From Mytilus californianus (taxonomy: Eukaryota; Mollusca; Bivalvia; Mytilida; Mytilidae), in the NCBI RefSeq assembly GCF_021869535.1, contig NW_026262659.1:1240001-1304000 (forward strand): 64,000 nucleotides of DNA. Reading direction: 5' to 3'. Every line of letters begins with the position of its first letter. The first letter of the stretch is position 1. Below, piece after piece: positions 46,303 to 55,600 of this stretch. The notes below the pieces were generated by a model. The model saw only the letters and a list, made by a program, of their open reading frames with translations, made no database searches and was not told the origin of the DNA. Position numbers and translations under genes: made by a program.

Positions 46303-46513
46303 CTAAGCGTTTTGCATCCATACGTTTTTTTTTCGGGATAGTGACTGCATAGTAAGGTGGACCTTATATCCTATGGAGGCTTCTCAGATTCCGGAAATGA
46401 TACCGAATTTTATTTTCGTATTAGAATTAATGTTATTCAAAGCGGGAAATTTAAGAAGCCATTTTGAATATCAGCGAACATTATACACAAGTTAACTAAT
46501 TAATACTTAAAAG
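46303..46513 (+). promoter_or_regulatory. Presumed 5' flank of the CARF-like gene
   Basis: This is the 211 bases between the Mutator-like element and the start codon. An in-frame TAA (46508-46510) just before the ATG supports that start, and A at -3 favours initiation. No clear TATA box or initiator can be named. Further upstream non-coding exons are possible. Confidence 0.35.
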
Positions 46514-46637
46514 ATGACAGAAATTTCATTGAAATCGTTCTCTGAAATACAACTGGCCATAAGAGAATATGAAATTGATACAAACTCAAAGTTTAGAGTT
46601 GTGAAAAAAGACAAATATTTTGGATTAGAGGGAACAG
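46514..46637 (+). CDS. CARF-like gene, exon 1
   Basis: Codes residues 1-41 plus one base. Starts AAAAGATGAC, with an in-frame stop directly upstream. Ends GGAACAG before GTAATG. The encoded FSEIQLAIREYEIDTN and VVKKDKYFG resemble the N-terminal module of this family. The phase-1 end fits exon 2 (G + AT = Asp). Confidence 0.65.
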
Positions 46638-49600
46638 GTAATGATACAGGTCATATGACATAACTTGTATGGCTCATAAGTTTCAGGAATCAAATTAATA
46701 AAACATATGAAAAGATTTATAAAAGACATAAATACATAATAAAAGGACATACTGAAATGTTGGGCAGACAGTGATTTCCTATATATGAAGGATTTGGCAG
46801 TGGCGGATCCAGAACTTTTTGTAAGGGGTGGCCCACTGACTGACCTAAAAGGGGAAGGGGGGTGGGCCTGCTTCAGTGATTCCCTATATAATCAACCAAT
46901 TTTTTTCCACAAAAGGGGGGGGGGGGGGGGGGGGGCAGGCCCCCCTGTATCCGTCTATGCTTTGTATATTATATACACATACGTTTTTATAAAATTATAC
47001 AACTTGTCAACAAAAATTCATGTCAGAGCTGAAATTATATCAGTCAGAATCTATTATCTTTATTAATATATTGTAAAAGCTACCTCAACTAAGTATAGAA
47101 AATCTCTGCTCAATTGCATGACCAACTCAATGGCAGATCCAGAAGGTGTGGAGCATTGACTGCATAGCCATAAGAACCTAAAGAGGGGCCTTTCAATCTT
47201 CAGTCATGCTTCAGTGATTCCATATATATTACATGTATAATCACCCCCCCTCCTTTTCCCATAAACCATAAATCAGTCTCCGCAACTGTAAATTAAACTT
47301 AGACAAGGAGCATTCAAATTTAGAAACCTTAAACACAGTTTATTAGTTTATTATCAGTGTAGTGTGTATAGTGTACTCAATATTACACCATGACCATGTT
47401 AAAAAATGGAGTAAAATATAGGACTGACTATTGTGAATGTTGCAAAGATGCCACAGGCGTAGTCTCCGCCCCTAGAGTGCTTTCAGAACTCTTAAACTGG
47501 CATCTTTTACTTGTACTTGTACATTATAATAAAGAATGGAAACGGGGAATGTGTCGAAGAAAAAGACAACAAACTACCCAAATGTACAAGACAACCCAAG
47601 GCCACCAATGTATATACTATACATTGCTGGCATGTCGGTATTTAACTGCTAGTAGTCCTTTGTTCATTTATGTATCATTGTCATTTTGCTTAGTTTCTTA
47701 TGTTACCTATTCTGACATCGGACTCAGACTTCTTTTAAACTGAGGTTTACTGTGCGTATTGCTATGTGTTTCTTTATTCTACATTTGCTAGAGGTATAGA
47801 GGGAGGGTTGAGATCTCACAAAACATGTTTAACCCCGCCACATTTTTGCGCCTGTCCCAAGTTAGGGGCCTCTGGCTTTTGTTAGTCTTGTATGTTTTTT
47901 AATTTTAGTTCATTTATATGTTTTGGAGTTTAGTGTGACGTCCATTTTCACTGAACTAGTACACAATTTTAGTTAGGGGCCAGCTGAGGACTACCTCCGG
48001 GTGCGGGATTTTCTCGATGCGTTGAAGACCCATTGGTGGCCTTCAACAGGCGCTCTTTGGTCGGGTTGTTGTCTCTTTGACATATTCCCCATTTCCATTC
48101 TCAATTTAATTTTTTATAGACATATTTTGAATAAACAAGGTAAACAAGAACAAATAAAAAGTATTATAAGCCTAAAAAATATGTACATGTCTCATTGGCA
48201 ATCATACCACATTTCTTATGTTAATATTGTACTGTAAAACAAAGATTACTTTTAGATATATTAATATTGCATACTTGTTGTATTTGACAGATTTTTCTGC
48301 TGTTATGAAAAAGATCTGGTTCAAGGATCCCCAGCCAGATGCAGTGCCTATAATACCATCTACTGGTGTACCCTTTATTGTTGTTGGAAAGAAGTTGTTG
48401 GAGTGTCACCAAGGGTTAGATAGAGACAAGAACCGAAAGATGAAAAGAAAAAATGAGAAACAAAGAAATGTAAACTATATTTTTTATCTTTTCAATAACT
48501 TGTGTAAGCATACTTTCATTGCGCCGGGTAACTGTTTTTCACTAGAGAATATTGTGAACAATTATTCCTCGGATGAAAACTCTCCACTTTTTATTTACAT
48601 AAATCAACTATGCAAGTTTCAAATACAATAAAAACTACTAAGCCACATTTTATATATATTTCCCCTTCAAAAAAAAACTTTTTAGAACGTTATAATTCTA
48701 ATAGCATTTTATCTCATTTGTTCACTAAAAAAGATTTTTGAAAGCATGCAAGTAATACAAAGTTCCTGTTAAATTAGACACTTTTTAAATGACTCGAAAA
48801 ATCCATGTTTGTGCCCTGACCTGTATAATATTTGTTTTTTTAAAATCATGTATATTAAAAACAAAATATATATATTATATATATAACTGTAATTAAGTCT
48901 CCCAAACGAAGTTTGGGAAGACTTATTGTTTTTGCTCAGTTCTTATTATTATTATTATTCTTCTTCCTCTTCCTCTTCCTCTTCCGCCGCTTTTAAATTT
49001 GAACTTGTCCGCACCCGTTCTCCAAAACCGCTTGTCAGATTAACTTAGGGTTTCACAATATGTTAGACTAACATGTCTAGTGGTGCAATCAGGGTTTTGT
49101 TTGTGCAATGGGGTTTATAAAGGGGTACTTTGAGGGGCAAAAAGAAAAGAGGGTTTTACTATAGAACCCTATGGGATTTTATTTTTTAAAATTTTCAAAT
49201 GATTATAAATTGAAAACCGTTTGTGATAGACACAATCTTTTTAATTGAAAATGTTCTAAATGATAAAACCCATTAAATGAAATACAGGGTAAGTCCCCAG
49301 GGTTCATCCCCACCCCCTGCCATTTAAGAAAGTTCTAATACCTTGTAAGTGGTCAAGATCCCCACCCCTAAACCATATATATTCTGGTTTGTCATGCTAA
49401 GATGGTTTGAATGATATACAGGGTTAGTCCCCAGGGGTCATCCCGACCCCCTGCCATTTGAGAAAGTTCTAATATCTTGTAAATGGTCGAGATCCCCACC
49501 CCTAAACCATATATATTCTGGTTTGTCATGATAAAGCACATCAAATGTTATACAGGGTTAGTCCCCAGGGGTCACCCCCACCCCCTGCCATTTGAGAAAG

Positions 49601-52600
49601 TTCTAATATCTTGTAAGTGGTCAAGATCCCCACCCCTAAACCATATATATTCTGGTTTGTCATGCGAAGATGGTTTGAATGATATACAGGGTTAGTCCCC
49701 AGGGGTCATCCCGACCCCCTGCCATTTAAGAAAGTTCTAATACCTTGTAAATGGTCGAGATCCCCACCCCTAAACCATATATATTCTGGTTTGTCATGTT
49801 AAAGCACATCAAATGAAATACAGGGTTAGTCCCCAGGGGTCATCCCCACCCCCTGCCATTTAAGAAAGTTCTAATATCTTCTAAGTGGTCAAGATCCCCA
49901 CCCCTAAACCATATATATTCTGGTTTGTCATGATAAAGCACATCAAATGAAATACAGGGTTAGTCCCCAGGGGTCACTCCCACCCCCTGCCATTTAAGAA
50001 AGTTCTTATATCTTCTAAGTGGTCAAGATCCCCACCCCTAAACCATATATATTCTGGTTTGTCATGCGAAGATGGTTTGAATGATATACAGGGTTAGTCC
50101 CCAGGGGTCATCCCGACCCCCTGCCATTTGAGAAAGTTCTAATATCTTGTAAATGGTTGAGATCCCCACCCCTAAACCAGAGCTCCAGATAAGCTGCGTA
50201 TTTGCGTGATCACGCAATACAAATAATTAAAAACCCAATGCAATTGCCCATTGCAGGGTTCAAAAACCCAATTCATTCAAAGGAAAACCCAATAATATGC
50301 CAAAACCATGAGTTCTTAACGCTTTTATTCGCTATCGTTTGCGTTATTTACCCTTATCTGATTACAGTCGTCGCGTAAATCTATTTTTATAATATTTATA
50401 ATTGGAAATGTCCTTTCGTTCTAAAAATAGAGCCCTGCATCAAGTAGCCGAAATGGGTCCCTGTTGGAATTTTCCGTTGCTCAAAAGGTACACGTGTTTA
50501 TGAAAACATTTCGATCTTCTCGGCGTTTATCCAATTAGCGTTTGTCTTGTTGTCATATTTTTTTCGAATTGCTCGGGATTTATCATAACATACAATGAAT
50601 TAAAACGAAAGTAAATATCCGATAAAAATATTGAATAGAAGCATGTTTTCAGCTTCTTTTTTATACTTTAGGGAAAGTTATTATGATGATAACAAGACCC
50701 GTTTGCGTACCTTAACGAGAACATTGATAGAACGATAAACACGGGGTTTTGTCAAGAACGAAATCAGTTGGAAAAAGTGAAAGGCCAAATCAATTATGAC
50801 ATGATATATGTAGTTGGAAAGCATCAGAAACCAAAAATTCTAATCAGCTGGGACAACTTAACCCAGATTTATGTAAATTAAATTTAAAAAAAAAACATTC
50901 AAGTATAATTTTAGTTTATATATTATTTTTTTCATTTTAGTTGATGAGTGAATACACATATCCGTTTTTTACGTCAATGCATCTTGACACTTTCTTTGTT
51001 TTGGTCTTATTGTTCTGTATGCTTATGATAGTTGTCTTATTGGCAAGTGCAGTTTAACATTGTCATTTATTTATTTGATGTTGCAGAATTATTTGTAAAT
51101 TTAACTCTGTAAATTTAAGTTGAATGTGGTCTCCGTCATTAAACCTATAAACCTGGTCAAGGTTTTGGGGTATATCTTAAATCTGGGAACTACTTATTAT
51201 TTTTATTAAAAAGTAGATCTGGCAAATAGGTGAAAGGACTGGCAAAACTTTCTTACAGCACCTAAATTTCACATATATTACATAAAAATCTAAACACTTA
51301 GCCACGCCTACCCCAACTAAACTGTAGGGTGATCATATGGGATCTAGAAAGGTAATTAGTAACTGTCCAACTAGTGACACCAGCTGCAGTTTATATAAGT
51401 TGTGAGAAAATACAAAACTGGCAGAACGTTTAAAATCGGACACAAATTAAACGTACAATTGCTCGTCAGTGAATAAACCAAATAAAACAGCTAGCATATA
51501 TACAAAGAAAGAAACTCATTTAAGATGGAAAAACATCTGCATGGGGTTGATATAATGTGATTATAACATGCCTAAACATTCAATATTGTGTTGATGAAAA
51601 AACCCAATACATTAAGGAGCTTGGTGGTGAAAAACCCAATTTGATATTTGCTTAAGGGGTGAATTGGAATTGATAATGCAATTTAAAAACTTTATCACCC
51701 AATTACATAAAAAAATGGTGGGTAAAAACCCCAATTTGTGAATTCTTATCTGGAGCTCTGCCTAAACCATATATATTCCTATTTGTCATGTCTCGAACAT
51801 TTGAATGACGTATACGGTCAGTCCCCAGGGGTTCCCCCCACCCCCAATGTTTTTATATCTTGTAAATGGTTGAGATCCCCACCCCTAAACCATATATATT
51901 CCTGTTCGTCATGTAATGAACATTTGAATGACGTATAGGGGCAGTCCCCAGGGGTTCCTCACCACCCCCAATATTCTAGTATCTTGTAAATGGTCGAGAT
52001 CCCCACCCCTAAACCATATATATTCTGGTTTGTCATGCCAAGATGATTTGAATGATATACAAGGTTAGTCCCCAGGCATCACTAATGCATATAACTTTAC
52101 TGGACCAAACCAATTTTCACTGGACGTTGCCCAATGTCAGGCGACCCTTGGAATTACGAATTATGGGAGCTTCGTTTGGGAGACTTCGTAACAGCATCCT
52201 GTTACAATCATTTCTTGTTATGTTACAAATTTATCACAGGAGGACCATGACTTCAGTAGACAGAGGAGACAAATTCAACCAACTAAAAAGAAGAACTGTG
52301 GAGTTAAATTGAGGATAAGGCATGTTGTTAGATTTCCTGACTACAAGGTATGTATAATATGGTTGATATCCTTGTTTAATGTTCTTTTTTCATCAGTTTA
52401 TTTTTGTTAAAGTGTTCTATTAAAGTCAGTGATTTGTGATACTCATCAATTCTTAACAGCAATTCATTTGTATATATAGACTTGGACTAAGCTGTATCAT
52501 TAGAAATTCAAACAATGTAAATTACAGTATATAAACACAAGTCTTCTTCCTGTAAATTGAATACACTAATTGCCTCTATACAATTTCACTGAATTTTTTT

Positions 52601-55600
52601 TTTATGTGAATTGTTTCTTTAAAAAGTTGATATTTCTTGTTCTTTAAATAACTTGACATGCTTTTTCTCACAGTTGATTTTAAGAAAGATCAGCTTTAAG
52701 TGAAACACACATTTATTTTGACAAATTTGATTGTCTTATAATCATGATAGCTATATACTTTAAATTGCTTGAATTGAAAACCTGCAGAGAAACAATCATG
52801 ATTCATGTTGATAATTTTGATCCATTAGTTTTTCTTTAATTTACTTGTTTTTTTCTTTCAGCATATTGCTTGTTTGTTTTTATTTGAGTTTAACAATGAT
52901 TACTTTTTATTTGCATGTTTCTTTGATTTTTTACCTATGAAGAAGTTCTAACAGACATATGTTATAGTTATGGTGAGTTCATTTTATCTGCATGACAATA
53001 TCAATGTCAAGCTTTTTTAATTTGTGATCTATTTACATACTGAAATTAGTGTACTCTAAAAGATAAATGTTGATTTGATTTTAACAGTAGTCAGTACCTC
53101 AATTCTATGGACTTGGAAAATATGAAATCCACTGTAATTAAGGTTTTTTAAAACATATTTTAGGCTATTAAAAAAAAAAAAAACATTAAGGGCTAAAAAA
53201 AAGTTCAATTTATATGGTTTTAAATATATTTAGGTATTTATGTAATCTAACATAGATTTTTCAAACTATACCTGCTTTCATTTAAAACAGTAATACTATG
53301 TCTACAAAGCAAAGTTAATTTCTCTGGTTTTCATAAATGAATAATTGTACGTTTTACATTTAGACCACTGGAATAAGTACGACATATGAGAAAGATTTGA
53401 TTTCGGTTGAGATAAAGAAGTTGGTTTTGGACAAGAAGCAAATCAATATGCAGCATCAATTCTATATAGCTTTTCCAGACCCAACTGAACACCAAAACCA
53501 TCTAAGAGGAGAGGTACAAATCAGTATGATTAAGGCCATATGCCAATTTCACCATGATTTTGTAAAAAAAAATATTAATGCTTTTTTTGTATACTGTAAA
53601 TTTAATAAATGTACTAGTTTTACTTGTATTACTTAAAATGTAAAAGTAGAACTTTGAAGATACACCAGATAAATGAATATTAGACAGCATATTAGAAAAA
53701 AATTAGACAAGACTGAATGAAGAGAAAATTTATTGTTTTGAAATTATTCATATTTTGATATCTAGCTTTCAATATTTACCAGAATAGTTATTGTTTGTAA
53801 TTTTTGCATTCAAGGGTAAGCAATGTGATTTACTTCCAAATATTGAAACAATATTTTCTGTTTATTCTATGACTGTATAATGGTCAACTGAACAAATTTA
53901 TGCTTACTGATATTTTCTAAAGATTGGAGAAAACTGTGTCTCCAGTAACCAATTTATTCTTATTTTAAAATTTACAATTTGAATTAAAACGATACATATC
54001 TGTTGTTGTAGTCAGCAAGCTTACTACTTGGAATAGATGACAGATTGAAGGAATACATCAGGAAAATGGTATGGGAAGAAAATATCACCAGTGTCCCACA
54101 GATGAGAGTACTACTAGAAGTATACATGAAGACAACACTTTTCCAAGGACAGGATATTCCCGCCATCATTAATAAGAGATTTTGGCCATCAAATGTAGAT
54201 ATCCAGAACCACATTGCCCTTGCAGTAAAGAAACAAAGAAACAAGGAAATTGATCAGGTATCTTTGGATTTAAATAATAAAATTACAAAAAAGAACATGT
54301 GGTATGATTGCCAATGAGACAACTCTTAACAAGAGAATAAAATGACACAGAAATTAACAACTAAAAGTCACCATATGGCCTTCAGCAAGCCCATGCCGCA
54401 TAGTCAGCTATAAAAGTCCATGCAATCACAAATGTAAAGCAATTCAAATAAGAAAACTAATGGCCTTATAAATGTATATAAAAAAAATGAATGAAAAACA
54501 AATATGTAAATACTATTTTTTTTTCAAATATCAAATATTGAAAAATTTCAAGAAGTAATCTTTAATTGCACAGTATGGCGCATTAGATTTGTAAAATCTT
54601 TGACCACATTTATTTATTTGTTATGCCAAATCTGACCGTGTATTTAGATTTTTTATTTTGGGTCCAGTTTTCAAATTGGTCAACATTAAGGTCCAAAGGG
54701 TCCAAAATTAAACTTAGTTTGATTTTAACAAAAATTGAATATATGGGGTTCTTTGATATGCTGAATCTAAACATGTATTTAGATTTTTGATTTCAGGCCC
54801 AGTTTTCAAGTTGGTCCAAAATTAAACTTTGTTTGATTTCAACAAAAATTGAATATATGGGGTTCTTTGATATGCAGAATCTAACCATGTATTTAGATTT
54901 TTTATTTGTGGGCCCCGCTATCAAATTGGTTCATATTAAGGTCAAAAGGGTCCAAAATTAAACTTTGTTTTATTTCATCAAAAATTGAATTATTGGGGTT
55001 CTTTGATATGCCAAATCTAACTGTGTATTTAGATTTTTAATTTTGGGTCCAGTTTTCAAATTGGTCTACATTAAGGTCCAAAGGGTCCAAAATTAAACTT
55101 AGTTTGATTTTAACAAAAATTGAATATATGGGGTTCTTTGATATGCTGAATCTAAACATGTTTTTAGATTTTTGATTTCAAGCCCAGTTTTCAAGTTGGT
55201 CCAAATTGCGGTCCAAAATTAAACTTTGTTTGATTTCAACAAAAATTGAATATATGGGGTTCTTTGATATGCAGAATCTAAGTGTATTTAGATTTTTTAT
55301 TTGTGGGCCCCGCTATCAAATTGGTTCATATTAAGGTCAAAAGGGTCCAAAATTAAACTTTGTTTTATTTCATCAAAAATTGAATTATTGGGGTTCTTTG
55401 ATATGCCAAATCTAACCGTGTATTTAGATTTTTAATTTTGGGTCCAGTTTTCAAATTGGTCTACATTAAGGTCCAAAGGGTCCAAAATTAAACTTAGTTT
55501 GGTTTTAACAAAAATTGAATATATGGGGTTCTTTGATATGCTGAATCTAAACATGTTTTTAGATTTTTGATTTCAGGCCCAGTTTTCAAGTTGGTCCAAA

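Larger units (their letters stand above)
48895..52186. mobile_element. TIR element with ~134-bp tandem core, filling most of intron 2
   Basis: The ends are inverted copies of AAGTCTCCCAAACGAAG (48895-48911; its reverse complement at 52170-52186). The left end is itself a hairpin (CCCAAAC-GAA-GTTTGGG). Inside is a run of (TTA)n/(CTTCC)n, then units of about 134 bp with CCTAAACCATATATATTCTG (49370-50041 and again 51765-52030) and TTAGTCCCCAGGGGTCA. The core is interrupted by the hAT-like insertion at 50178-51760. No transposase. The target duplication is not clear. Confidence 0.7.

Noticed and set aside
47390..47743. 117-codon plus-strand frame in intron 1
   Set aside because: Its 3' third is the dispersed family C repeat, it has no family motif and no clear splice or start context.
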